From: JALYGJ01 sp036558545
GTDB taxonomy: Bacteria; Chloroflexota; Limnocylindria; Limnocylindrales; CSP1-4
Length of the DNA stretch: 28,418 nucleotides
Direction: 5' to 3'
NCBI GenBank assembly: GCA_036558545.1
Contig: DATBFJ010000078.1
Coordinates: 1 to 28,418, forward strand
The notes under the pieces are model-generated. The model ran no database searches and had not been told where the DNA came from. It saw only the letters and a list, made by a program, of their open reading frames with translations. Shown piece by piece: positions 15,224 through 22,740 of the stretch (the stretch's first letter is position 1; each line of letters begins with the position of its first letter). The translations under genes and the position numbers were made by a program.

Positions 15224-16348
15224 CTACAAGGCGGTCGGCAAGGTGAAGCTCACGACGATCCCGTGAGGCTCGACATTCTCAATCGCGATTTGGCCGTGTT
15301 GGGCCTCGACGAGATCACGACAAATGGCAAGGCCGAGGCCGCTGCCGGCGGAGCTGGTCTCCCTGGCGAAGCGATCGAAGACGCGCGGCAGCAGGTCAGG
15401 AGAAATGCCTTCACCATCGTCGCGCACCCTCACTTCTACGGAAGACGCGGTGCTCGCTGCTGTCACGGTCACATGACCACCCTTGGGGGTGTGGCGAAGC
15501 GCATTTGAGATCAGGTTGGTCAGAACCTGGCCAACGCGCAGCTCGTCGGCCTTCGCCTTGGGCAGCCCGGGCGGATAGTCGGCCGTGATGGTTACGCCCG
15601 CGGCGCTCGCTTCGGGTTGGAATGCAGCAACCACGTGGTCGATCGATGCGCCAATGTCGATGGGTTGCAGGTTGAGCGTCAGTGCGCCCGACTCGGCGAG
15701 TGCGACAGTGCGCATATCGTCGATCAGCTTCTCGAGCGTCCGCAGCTGTTCGCGAACCGGCTCAAGATGCTCGGCATCTGCGGGATAGAGACCGTCTTCG
15801 ATTGCCTCGATCTGGCCGGCAATGATCGACAGCGGTGTGCGCAGCTCGTGAGCTGCGTCGGCCAGGAACGCGCGTCGGCCCTGGTCGACAGCTTCCAGCC
15901 TTGCGCTCATGTCATTGAACGCCGAGGCGAGCGAACGCATCCGCCCGGGACCGGAAACCACGACGCGCGCCGAATAGTCACCTTGTTCGATTCGTTCCGC
16001 GGCGTCGGCCATCTCCTCCAATGGAACGGTCATCCGCCGCAGCCAGCGGAACGCGATGTAGCCCGCCAGCGCCGTGCCCAACAGGATGCCAACGAGGGCG
16101 CCCACTGGCAGAGTGGGACTGCCGAATAGTCCGGTGACAGTCGCAAAGATCCAGACCACAACGTTGAACGCAATCGCGACCAGGACGACGAGAAAGATCA
16201 GGCCACAACCCAAACGGAGGAGCATCGGAGGTCGAGCGCGATCGCGATTGCGTCCCCTGCCGCGGCCATGCCCGTAGCCGGTCCAGTCGGTAGGCGGCCA
16301 CTCCTCGCCTTCCGGCCACCACGGCGGCCGGCGTCGTGGCATTGTCAT
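15224..16348 (-). CDS. Membrane sensor histidine kinase (HAMP-HisKA-HATPase)
   Basis: 374 residues. A Trp/Pro-rich cytoplasmic head (RRRPPWWPEGEEWPP) and an Arg/Gly-rich stretch precede two close membrane helices (about 42-68 and 80-101) with only a short external loop. It therefore lacks a large sensor domain and may sense through the membrane or a partner. A HAMP domain (VPLEEMADAAERIEQGDYSA) follows, then HisKA with DAAHELRTPL (phospho-His about 167). The ATPase boxes are N (NLISNALRHTPKGG), G1 (DDGEGIS), F (FDRFAR) and G2 (GSGLGLAI). ATG 16348 is preferred because GAGG lies 6 bases upstream. A TTG at 16360 that overlaps the regulator stop is the alternative. It pairs with the regulator just upstream. 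Confidence 0.92.
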   Translation of the reverse strand: MTMPRRRPPWWPEGEEWPPTDWTGYGHGRGRGRNRDRARPPMLLRLGCGLIFLVVLVAIAFNVVVWIFATVTGLFGSPTLPVGALVGILLGTALAGYIAFRWLRRMTVPLEEMADAAERIEQGDYSARVVVSGPGRMRSLASAFNDMSARLEAVDQGRRAFLADAAHELRTPLSIIAGQIEAIEDGLYPADAEHLEPVREQLRTLEKLIDDMRTVALAESGALTLNLQPIDIGASIDHVVAAFQPEASAAGVTITADYPPGLPKAKADELRVGQVLTNLISNALRHTPKGGHVTVTAASTASSVEVRVRDDGEGISPDLLPRVFDRFARETSSAGSGLGLAICRDLVEAQHGQIAIENVEPHGIVVSFTLPTAL

Positions 16349-16356
16349 TTCATGCC

Positions 16357-17046
16357 TCAAGAAGGCTCGGCGAGCTTGTAGCCAACGCCGAAGACCGTCT
16401 GGATGTAGCGGGGAGCGCGTGGATTGGGCTCGATCTTGCGTCGGATGTTCTTCACGTGAGCGTCGATTGCCCGCTCGTAGGCTTCGAACGCCTCGCCATG
16501 AATCGCGTCAAGCAGCTGGCTACGAGTGAAAACGCGACCGGGCTGGCGCGCCATCGCGAGTAACAGCTGGAACTCAGCCGCTGTCAGGTCGACGGCCCTG
16601 CTGTCGACGGCCACGCGCATGCGCGACGCATCTATTTCGAGACTACCGACGCGGACCTGGTCGACCGATGCGGCCGCTTGTGTCCGGCGCAGCACCGCGC
16701 GTACTCGGGCGACAAGCTCCTTACCGCTGAATGGCTTGGCCAGGTAATCGTCTGCACCAAGCTCAAGACCTGCGACCTTGTCCGACTCGTCCGTGCGAGC
16801 GGTGAGCATCACGATCGGCACATTCGAATCGCGCCTCAGCTCGCGAGTCACGTCCAGACCGTCTCGACCGGGCAGACCCAGATCGAGGACGATCAAATCA
16901 GGGCGTTCCTGGCGCGCGACGCGCAGTGCTTCGTTACCGTCGCGCGCCGACACGACGGAGAAACCGGCATGCTCAAGGAAGTCGCGCGTCAGGCGCACGA
17001 TGTCAGGCGCGTCATCCACGACGAGGACCTTGGGCACGCCGGTCAT
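16357..17046 (-). CDS. OmpR/PhoB-family response regulator
   Basis: 229 residues. The receiver domain (about 5-118) has the acidic pair Asp11/Asp12 (VVDDAPD), phospho-acceptor Asp55 (IVLDLGLPG), the Thr/Ser switch in MLTART, and Lys104 (AKPFSGKEL). The winged-helix DNA-binding domain (about 130-228) includes LTAEFQLLLAMARQPGRVFTR and the recognition region IDAHVKNIRRKIEPNPRAPR, ending in TVFGVGYKLAEP. ATG 17046 opens the receiver domain. The long upstream extension in that frame overlaps the membrane-protein gene and is shadow. The kinase gene follows with overlapping or adjacent translation signals, so the two form a cognate pair. The regulated genes are unknown, though the divergent region upstream of the operon is a candidate for autoregulation. 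Confidence 0.93.
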   Translation of the reverse strand: MTGVPKVLVVDDAPDIVRLTRDFLEHAGFSVVSARDGNEALRVARQERPDLIVLDLGLPGRDGLDVTRELRRDSNVPIVMLTARTDESDKVAGLELGADDYLAKPFSGKELVARVRAVLRRTQAAASVDQVRVGSLEIDASRMRVAVDSRAVDLTAAEFQLLLAMARQPGRVFTRSQLLDAIHGEAFEAYERAIDAHVKNIRRKIEPNPRAPRYIQTVFGVGYKLAEPS

Positions 17047-17060
17047 GCTACGGCGCCCTA

Positions 17061-17618
17061 TTACACCGCTCGATCCTCTTGCGCGTCCGGCGGCAGGTCC
17101 AGGCTTCCCGCGCCGTGGGATTCGTCGGTGGCTGCCTCGCCGTCCGGTTGAATCGCTGATTCGCTGTGCATTCTTGAGTGCCAGCGCTGGAACATCTCGT
17201 CGTTGTTCTGCTCGGGGCCATACCACGCCCTGCCGTGACCACGATTTCGGTTATTCCACGTTCGTGGTCCAGCGAACGAGCCTGGCCCGCCCGCGTGTGA
17301 CGCCCACGCTGCGCGGCGCATCACCTTGAAGATCACGAAGAGGAAGAACAGGCCGAAGAACAGCGGAATCAAGGGGAAGCCGCCCCCTTGCGGCACATAG
17401 GTCGGGTAAACGGGTGTCACCGGAGCCGGCGCTGGCGCCACGGGCGCCGCGACCGGGACGATGACCGGCGTGACGCTCGAACTGCCCAGCCAGAAGCCGA
17501 TCCCCCCGACGATAACGAGGACCAGGATCGCTCCCAGTCCCCATGGAAATCTCTCTTCACGCACTTTCGCCTGCGCTCCTTCGTTTGCTTTGCCGCCCAC
17601 TGCGGCCTTGTCACTCAC
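17061..17618 (-). CDS. Two-helix membrane protein of the two-component operon
   Basis: 185 residues, family not recognised. A charged head (VREERFPW) leads into a first membrane helix (LGAILVLVIVGGIGFWL, about 27-45). A Pro/Ala/Val-rich external segment (PVAAPVAPAPAPVTPVYP) follows, then a second helix (FPLIPLFFGLFFLFVIFKV, about 79-97). The cytoplasmic tail is rich in Gly, Arg, Asn and Trp, with NDEMFQRWHSRMHSE near 146. The start GTG 17618 is the first in-frame start that keeps the head charged. No Shine-Dalgarno is seen. It ends 14 bases before the regulator, and the kinase lacks its own sensor domain, so this protein may be the sensing or accessory partner. That is inference from position. 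Confidence 0.68.
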   Translation of the reverse strand: MSDKAAVGGKANEGAQAKVREERFPWGLGAILVLVIVGGIGFWLGSSSVTPVIVPVAAPVAPAPAPVTPVYPTYVPQGGGFPLIPLFFGLFFLFVIFKVMRRAAWASHAGGPGSFAGPRTWNNRNRGHGRAWYGPEQNNDEMFQRWHSRMHSESAIQPDGEAATDESHGAGSLDLPPDAQEDRAV

Positions 17619-17754
17619 GAGGTTGGCGCCGAGTTGTGCGCAACTTATGAACGCGATATGTGATCCATAAGCGCGAGATAAGGCGCTGGTAAGCGCCCGA
17701 ACTGAATATGGCACGCAACGGATCGTGCTGAGCGTGGGCTGGTATCGTCCGAGC
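17619..17754. promoter_or_regulatory. Divergent regulatory region with inverted repeats
   Basis: The 136 bases separate the two-component operon (minus) from lipB (plus). They contain CTTATG (17644-17649) matched by CATAAG (17666-17671), and the hairpin GGCGCT-ggta-AGCGCC (17682-17697). TTGTGCGCAA is also close to symmetric (17635-17644). These are candidate operator sites, possibly for the adjacent OmpR-type regulator, but no direct-repeat binding pattern is clear. Confidence 0.35.
17743..17748 (+). promoter_or_regulatory. -10-like element for leaderless lipB transcript
   Basis: TATCGT fits TANNNT and is followed by 6 bases and GTG 17755. No Shine-Dalgarno is present. The -35 position holds no recognisable hexamer. 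Confidence 0.48.
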
Positions 17755-18477
17755 GTGGCTGAGGCACTTCCGATCGAGGTCAGATGGCTGGGCCGCATCG
17801 GCTACCGCGAGGCATGGCAGATGCAGCACGAGCTGGTTGCGCGGCGCCGCGTGGATGAGATCGCGGATCAGCTCCTGCTGCTCGAGCATCCGCCGGTCCT
17901 GACGTTGGGCCGCCACGCGGACGAGAGCCATGTTCTGGCCACGCCTGACGAACTGGGACAACGCGGCATCGAAGTCATTCGCGTCGAGCGTGGCGGCGAA
18001 GTGACGTACCACGGTCCGGGCCAACTTGTCGCGTACCCGATCATCAAGCTCGCCGCGCGCGGCATCCTGCTGCGACCCTTCGTGCGCACGTTGGAACAGG
18101 CCATGATCGACACGGCCGCCGGGTTCGGTGTCAGCGCAGCCCGGCGCGACGGCTACCCCGGCGTCTGGTGCGATCCAGACTCGCCCGCACCGCGCAAGCT
18201 TGGCGCGCTCGGCCTGCGCGTCGAGGGCGGGGTGACCTACCACGGCATTGCCCTGAACATAACCACGGACCTCGATGATTTCAGCCTGATCGATGCGTGC
18301 GGAATGCCGGACGCGCAATCCACGTCGATTGCTCTCGAGGCGGGCTGGCGTCATCAGGAATCGCAACCCAGCACGACGTCGGTCGCCCAGGCGGCGGATC
18401 GGTTCGCCATCGACTTGGTCGAACGGCTTTCCCAGGTCAGTTCAGGGCAACCGCTCGCAGTCGGCTCCGCGATCTAG
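17755..18477 (+). CDS. lipB: Octanoyl-[acyl-carrier-protein]:protein octanoyltransferase LipB
   Basis: 240 residues. LipB moves octanoyl from acyl carrier protein to lipoyl domains, the first step of lipoate synthesis. The family motifs are all present: LLLEHPPVLTLGRHA (41-55), RGGEVTYHGPGQLVAYPI (79-96), the catalytic Lys148 in KLGALGLR, VTYHGIALNI (160-169) and the catalytic Cys182 in DACGMP. The length is typical. GTG 17755 starts just before the conserved PIEVRWLGRIGY and fits a leaderless start. The partner lipA (lipoyl synthase) is not next to it. The GalT-like gene follows after only 9 bases and is probably co-transcribed. Confidence 0.94.
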   Translation: MAEALPIEVRWLGRIGYREAWQMQHELVARRRVDEIADQLLLLEHPPVLTLGRHADESHVLATPDELGQRGIEVIRVERGGEVTYHGPGQLVAYPIIKLAARGILLRPFVRTLEQAMIDTAAGFGVSAARRDGYPGVWCDPDSPAPRKLGALGLRVEGGVTYHGIALNITTDLDDFSLIDACGMPDAQSTSIALEAGWRHQESQPSTTSVAQAADRFAIDLVERLSQVSSGQPLAVGSAI

Positions 18478-18486
18478 GTCAGCGAT

Positions 18487-19521
18487 ATGCCAGGCGGATT
18501 GTTCGAGCTGCGCAAGGACAGCGTTACCGGCTGGTGGGTCGCCGTCGTTGTCGACCGCGAGTTCCAGAAGGAGCGCTTCTATCGACCCGCCCAGCATCGC
18601 GGTCAGAGCACCGAGGAATGCGCCAACTGCCAGTACGCAGCGGCCGATGAGGTTCGCCTGCGAATGCTCAAGCCGGATGCCTTCATCGTGGCCGGAACCG
18701 ATCGCGAGAAGGAAGCGGACGGAGACGGGCGCGATCCGAGCCTGGGACTTCTCGGCGAGTCGGGCAGCTGGCAGACAATCGTTGCGCCGCGTGGCCACCA
18801 CGAATCGCTTGCCGACACGACTCCGCAGATCGCGTTCGAGATGCTCGCGCACACGCGCGAAGTGCTGACCTTCGCGCGCGAGCAGGAGAAGACGGAGTAC
18901 CTGCAGGTTGTACAGAATTTCGGCCGCCAGGCCGGCGCCCTGACCGACCATCTATGCCTCGATTTCTACGACCTGCCGCAGATACCGCATCGAGTCGGCG
19001 AGGAGCTCGGCGGAGCGGCGCGCTTCGTCATCCGCGAAGGCATCTGCCCGTTCTGCCGCCTGATCCGCGATGAGGTCGCGAATCCGGAGCGTCTTGTCTA
19101 CGAGGACGCGGCGAGCGTCTGCTTCGCGCCGTACGCGAGCAGGTCGCCATTCGAGCTGTGGGTCGTACCGCGACACCACAACGCCGACTTTGGAACCGCG
19201 ACGGACTCGCAGCTCGTCTCGGCAGCTGACACTTTGCAGTCCGTAATGGGCCTCTTGTCCAGCTTGGGCGGACCGGCGTACAACCTCATCCTGCATACTG
19301 CGCCGCTTCGACAAAGGGTCGACGAGACATATCACTGGCACTGGGAGATTCACCCGAGATTGCGTGAGATAGCCGGACTGGAGCTGGGCACGGGCCTCCC
19401 TGTCAACCCCGTCTCGCCCGAGGAAGCCACGCGCGAGCTGCTCGCGACGGCGAAGGCAGAGGACGTCGATACCGGCGTCGCCGTTGGCCCACGGTCATGG
19501 GAGGACTTTGGTGAGCGCTGA
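18487..19521 (+). CDS. GalT-like HIT-superfamily protein lacking the HPH motif
   Basis: 344 residues, laid out like galactose-1-phosphate uridylyltransferase with two HIT-like halves. The N-terminal half has a CANC zinc pair (Cys45, Cys48), VAPRGHHES (His104/His105), and NFGRQAGALTDHLCLDF (144-160). In true GalT this last segment reads HPHxQ and supplies the nucleophilic His. Here it reads His155-Leu-Cys157, so the nucleophile is missing. The C-terminal half has CPFC (187-190), YASRSPFELWVVPRHH and HWHWEIHPRL (283-292), as in GalT. It therefore either uses another residue, transfers a different nucleotide or is not a uridylyltransferase. No galactose genes are near. It sits 9 bases after lipB and has no strong Shine-Dalgarno. 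Confidence 0.75.
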   Translation: MPGGLFELRKDSVTGWWVAVVVDREFQKERFYRPAQHRGQSTEECANCQYAAADEVRLRMLKPDAFIVAGTDREKEADGDGRDPSLGLLGESGSWQTIVAPRGHHESLADTTPQIAFEMLAHTREVLTFAREQEKTEYLQVVQNFGRQAGALTDHLCLDFYDLPQIPHRVGEELGGAARFVIREGICPFCRLIRDEVANPERLVYEDAASVCFAPYASRSPFELWVVPRHHNADFGTATDSQLVSAADTLQSVMGLLSSLGGPAYNLILHTAPLRQRVDETYHWHWEIHPRLREIAGLELGTGLPVNPVSPEEATRELLATAKAEDVDTGVAVGPRSWEDFGER

Positions 19522-19596
19522 CGCTCGGCCCGCGTCACAGGAATCTTGCGTCAACCGTCACAGTGCGGTGCAACAGCCGTGCTCAAGGCTCGCGCC

Positions 19597-20178
19597 ATGA
19601 GGGATATAGCAAGCGCGCGCGCCTTTACAGAGCGCCTATATGCGGCCCACCACTCGGAGATTTATGCATACCTGGCCCGAATGCTGCGCGACGATGAGCT
19701 GGCGGCCGACTTGACCCAAGAAACCTTCGTCAAGGCATATCGCGCATACGACACGCTCGAAGATCACAACCGGGCGCGCGCCTGGCTGTACCAGATCGCG
19801 GGGCGCACGGCCCTTGACGAGCTGCGACGACGCAAGATCGTCCGTTTCGTGCCGTGGACGGGCGAGTCGCGTGGCACTGCGTCGAGCGCGGAAGATCAGG
19901 TTCTGCGCCTGCGACTCTCGGCTGATCTCGAGCGCGCCCTCCTGCGCATTCCCCCACGACAACGTCAGGCCCTGCTTCTTTCTGAGCTGCATGACCTGTC
20001 CGGTCTTGAGCTGGCCGACGCACTCGGGGTATCGCACGTCGCGGCACGCGCGCTGCTGACGCGCGGGCGCGAGTCGTTGCGCCAGGCGCTCGCCATGGAG
20101 CGTGCCAAGGCTGCTCTCGAAGACGATGCGCGCGAACGCGTCACTGCCCGGCTGCCCATCGACCGAAGAGACAACTAA
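19597..20178 (+). CDS. ECF-type RNA polymerase sigma factor
   Basis: 193 residues. Region 2 spans about residues 10-78 (LYAAHHSEIYAYLARML, DLTQETFVKAYRAYDTL, and the -10-binding ARAWLYQIAGRTALDELRRRK). Region 4 spans about 110-165 (RIPPRQRQALLLSELHDLS, then GLELADALGVSHVAARALLTRGRESL as the -35-binding helix-turn-helix). There is no region 1 or 3, as expected for the ECF class. ATG 19597 is the nearest Met to region 2. Upstream in-frame TTG and GTG starts cannot be excluded, as no Shine-Dalgarno is convincing. The stop is 2 bases before the next gene, which encodes its likely membrane anti-sigma factor. Its target promoters are unknown. Confidence 0.92.
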   Translation: MRDIASARAFTERLYAAHHSEIYAYLARMLRDDELAADLTQETFVKAYRAYDTLEDHNRARAWLYQIAGRTALDELRRRKIVRFVPWTGESRGTASSAEDQVLRLRLSADLERALLRIPPRQRQALLLSELHDLSGLELADALGVSHVAARALLTRGRESLRQALAMERAKAALEDDARERVTARLPIDRRDN

Positions 20179-20180
20179 CG

Positions 20181-22121
20181 ATGAGGGGCCGCATCGATTC
20201 ACACGCCAAATACCGCGAGCTGATCGCGGCACGGCTCGACAAGCCGTTGACGCGTGTAGAGCTGCGCACGCTGACCAGCCATCTGAAGAAGTGCGCGGCG
20301 TGCCAGACGATCGAGGCGGACTATCGATCTCAGCGCAGCCTCATGCGCGGCCTCGCCCAGCCGATACCGCCACGCGATCTGTGGGCACGAACATCTGCCG
20401 GCCTCGATCGCGAGGTGGCCCGTGATTTCCGCGCCCAGAAGTGGCGCCGCCACATCGCCCGCGGGACGCGCACGGCCGGTCCCTCCACTGCCGTCCTCAC
20501 CGCCATAGCCGCCGTCGGTGTCAGCGCCGCGCTGGCGCTGCTCCAGCTTGCACCAGTCGTTGGGCCGGTCGCAAGTGTCGCGGCTGGTCCGACGCCTTTG
20601 CGAGTGAACCCGTACCAGATCGCAATGCTCGGTCAGAGCGCATCTGACGTCGCGATCTACCAGCTCGACGTGAACCAGGTCTGCCCAGCTTCCGGCACGC
20701 TTGATTGCGTTCCCAACCAGCACTTCGTGCGCACACCGATCAGCCTGCCATCCGGGGTCCGCGCGGGAAAAGTGGCCATGAACTCGCAGGGCAGCCAGCT
20801 GGCGTTCGTGGGCAACAAGTCGGGCAAGGATGTCATCGCCGTCGTGTCGATACCCCAGGGCAACAAGGGCAAGAACAATTCAAATGACGCTCAGGCCACC
20901 GATTCTCCGGACGGGCCAGCCCAGATCGCAGCCGAGAAGACCAAGTCACCGAACGGCATCACCGGCCCTGAGCTCGTGGCAACCGATCCGCCGGTTACGG
21001 ACGACGACGGCGATCAGCCAAGCGCGCCGCCTGCCAGCGCGGTACCGGGGCTGGCCGTGCTTTCGATCCTGGACAACGTGCAGAGCGCCGGCGCTCCGCC
21101 GGACTGGTCGCCCAGCGGCGACATACTCGCCTTCTCGGCAATGCCGGACGACGGTTCGACCGGGCCTGACGTTTACATCTGGTCACCTGGTGACGCCAAG
21201 GCGACCCAGATCACATCGGACCACGGGTCCTTCTTCGCCTCGTGGTCGAACAATCGCATCGTCATCAGCCGCATAACCGCTGGGTCGACAAGGCCGCACG
21301 ACTTCGTGATCGACCCGACCAGCCTCGAGCAGCGCTCGGTCAGCGGACCGCAGCTGTGGCTGCCCACCGTCAACACGCAGCGCACGCAGGCGATCGGCTG
21401 GTTCGGCCAGCTGGACACGAGCAGCCTGCTGCCGAGTCTGGGTTCGGGCGCTCTGTACCTGATGGACTGGGCCAGCGTCGATCCATGGGCCCCCTCCGCA
21501 CAGGAAGCGGGATCAACGGACGAGTCCGACAACGCCGGCGCGGACGCCAGCGGACAGACATCCAGCCCCACTCCTGACCAGGATTCCGGCGATCAGCAGA
21601 CGCCGACGCCGCATGCCAGCTCAGGCGCTTCAGCGGCACCGACTGCCAGCTCGAGCCCTTCTGACACGCAAGCTCCCAATGCCTCGAACTCGATCTCTGA
21701 TCCCGACTCGCCAGACGACGGCGCACCGGCACAGGTGCCCGCTTCGCTTGTGCCCCTCGAACCGGATCGAGATCCAGGCGCATCGCCGGTCGTTGACTGG
21801 CAGGCGCGCTGGTCGAGCGACGGGCAGGTGCTCGGCGTCTGGATCGCGGACTCGGCCGGATCCTCATGGGGACGGCTGGAAGTTCTCGCTGTGGATCCGA
21901 GCACCAAGCGCATTTCAGATGGCGATCCGCTCCTGCCGATGACAATGGCCAAGCGTGGCTTCTCGCTTGGCGGAAGCCAGGTGGCATGGGTCGGCCCGCT
22001 CAGCAGTTCGTCGAACGACAACCTCGACGGAGAGCTGCGCATCCGAACATGGGGCAGTGACGGAGACGGCGGCCTGAGACTTCAGGCGCCCGAGCAGGAA
22101 GAGGTCACTCCAGCGTCCTGA
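20181..22121 (+). CDS. Transmembrane anti-sigma factor with propeller-like exterior
   Basis: 646 residues. The cytoplasmic head carries a zinc-finger-type anti-sigma motif His34-x3-Cys38-x2-Cys41 (SHLKKCAAC), followed by a linker. One membrane helix (about 104-128, TAVLTAIAAVGVSAALALLQL) leads to a large external part. That part has repeats typical of WD40-like/TolB propellers (VAMNSQGSQLAFVGN, PDWSPSGDILAFSA, WQARWSSDGQVLGVW) and a Ser/Pro/Asp-rich insert of about 80 residues (near 437-516). It probably holds the upstream sigma factor inactive and releases it on an external cue. The gene follows the sigma stop by 2 bases. ATG 20181 is the only reasonable start. The propeller reading is by repeat pattern only. 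Confidence 0.85.
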   Translation: MRGRIDSHAKYRELIAARLDKPLTRVELRTLTSHLKKCAACQTIEADYRSQRSLMRGLAQPIPPRDLWARTSAGLDREVARDFRAQKWRRHIARGTRTAGPSTAVLTAIAAVGVSAALALLQLAPVVGPVASVAAGPTPLRVNPYQIAMLGQSASDVAIYQLDVNQVCPASGTLDCVPNQHFVRTPISLPSGVRAGKVAMNSQGSQLAFVGNKSGKDVIAVVSIPQGNKGKNNSNDAQATDSPDGPAQIAAEKTKSPNGITGPELVATDPPVTDDDGDQPSAPPASAVPGLAVLSILDNVQSAGAPPDWSPSGDILAFSAMPDDGSTGPDVYIWSPGDAKATQITSDHGSFFASWSNNRIVISRITAGSTRPHDFVIDPTSLEQRSVSGPQLWLPTVNTQRTQAIGWFGQLDTSSLLPSLGSGALYLMDWASVDPWAPSAQEAGSTDESDNAGADASGQTSSPTPDQDSGDQQTPTPHASSGASAAPTASSSPSDTQAPNASNSISDPDSPDDGAPAQVPASLVPLEPDRDPGASPVVDWQARWSSDGQVLGVWIADSAGSSWGRLEVLAVDPSTKRISDGDPLLPMTMAKRGFSLGGSQVAWVGPLSSSSNDNLDGELRIRTWGSDGDGGLRLQAPEQEEVTPAS

Positions 22122-22148
22122 CGCCCGGCGCGTCACGTGCCGCCGGAC

Positions 22149-22154
22149 TAGTCT
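22149..22154 (+). promoter_or_regulatory. -10-like element for leaderless pyrR transcript
   Basis: TAGTCT fits TANNNT and is followed by 7 bases and GTG 22162. If transcription starts at that GTG, there is no 5' leader for a PyrR attenuator. Confidence 0.45.
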
Positions 22155-22161
22155 TTTGCCA

Positions 22162-22740
22162 GTGACCGACCGCCAGATAATGACCGCCGACGATGTGCGC
22201 CGGGCGTTGATTCGCATCAGTCACGAGATCGTCGAGAAGCACGGCGGGACTGACGGCCTCGCCCTCGTGGGCGTGCAGACGCGAGGCGTTCCGTTGGCCG
22301 AGCGGCTGGCGAGTGCGATCGAGAGCAACGAAGGCGTGCGCATTCCCGTTGGCAGCCTCGATATCAGATTTCATCGCGACGACATCGAGCCGAGCGCTCG
22401 CCAGCCCCACGTTCGCGGCAGGGACCTGCCGTTTGACCTCCAGTCGAGCACGCTCGTCATCGTCGACGACGTCCTGTTCACCGGCCGCACCGTGCGAGCC
22501 GCGTTGGATGCGCTGGTGGAAATGGGACGGCCCAAGGCTGTCCGGCTGGCGGTTCTCGTTGATCGCGGCCACCGCGAGCTCCCGATCCGCGCCGACCACG
22601 TGGGCAAGAACGTGCCCACCTCGCTCGAGGAACGCATTCGCGTCCACTTGACGGAGATCGATGACGGACCTGACGAGGTCGTGATCGAGCGGCCCGAAGG
22701 CTCAACTTTGTTCGCCACGGCCGCACAGGCAGTGTCATGA
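22162..22740 (+). CDS. pyrR: PyrR bifunctional regulator / uracil phosphoribosyltransferase
   Basis: 192 residues. PyrR proteins bind pyr mRNA in response to UMP/UTP, and many also make UMP from uracil and PRPP. The family pattern is clear: GLALVGVQTRGVPLAERLA (32-50), VPVGSLDIRFHRDD-like residues near 62-74, the PRPP loop VIVDDVLFTGRTVRA (99-113) and LVDRGHRELPIRADHVGKN further on. GTG 22162 is chosen over a TTG two codons upstream because it opens the conserved start and fits the leaderless spacing. The stop overlaps the pyrB ATG (ATGA), so the two are coupled. No upstream attenuator hairpin with a T-run is visible. Confidence 0.94.
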   Translation: MTDRQIMTADDVRRALIRISHEIVEKHGGTDGLALVGVQTRGVPLAERLASAIESNEGVRIPVGSLDIRFHRDDIEPSARQPHVRGRDLPFDLQSSTLVIVDDVLFTGRTVRAALDALVEMGRPKAVRLAVLVDRGHRELPIRADHVGKNVPTSLEERIRVHLTEIDDGPDEVVIERPEGSTLFATAAQAVS

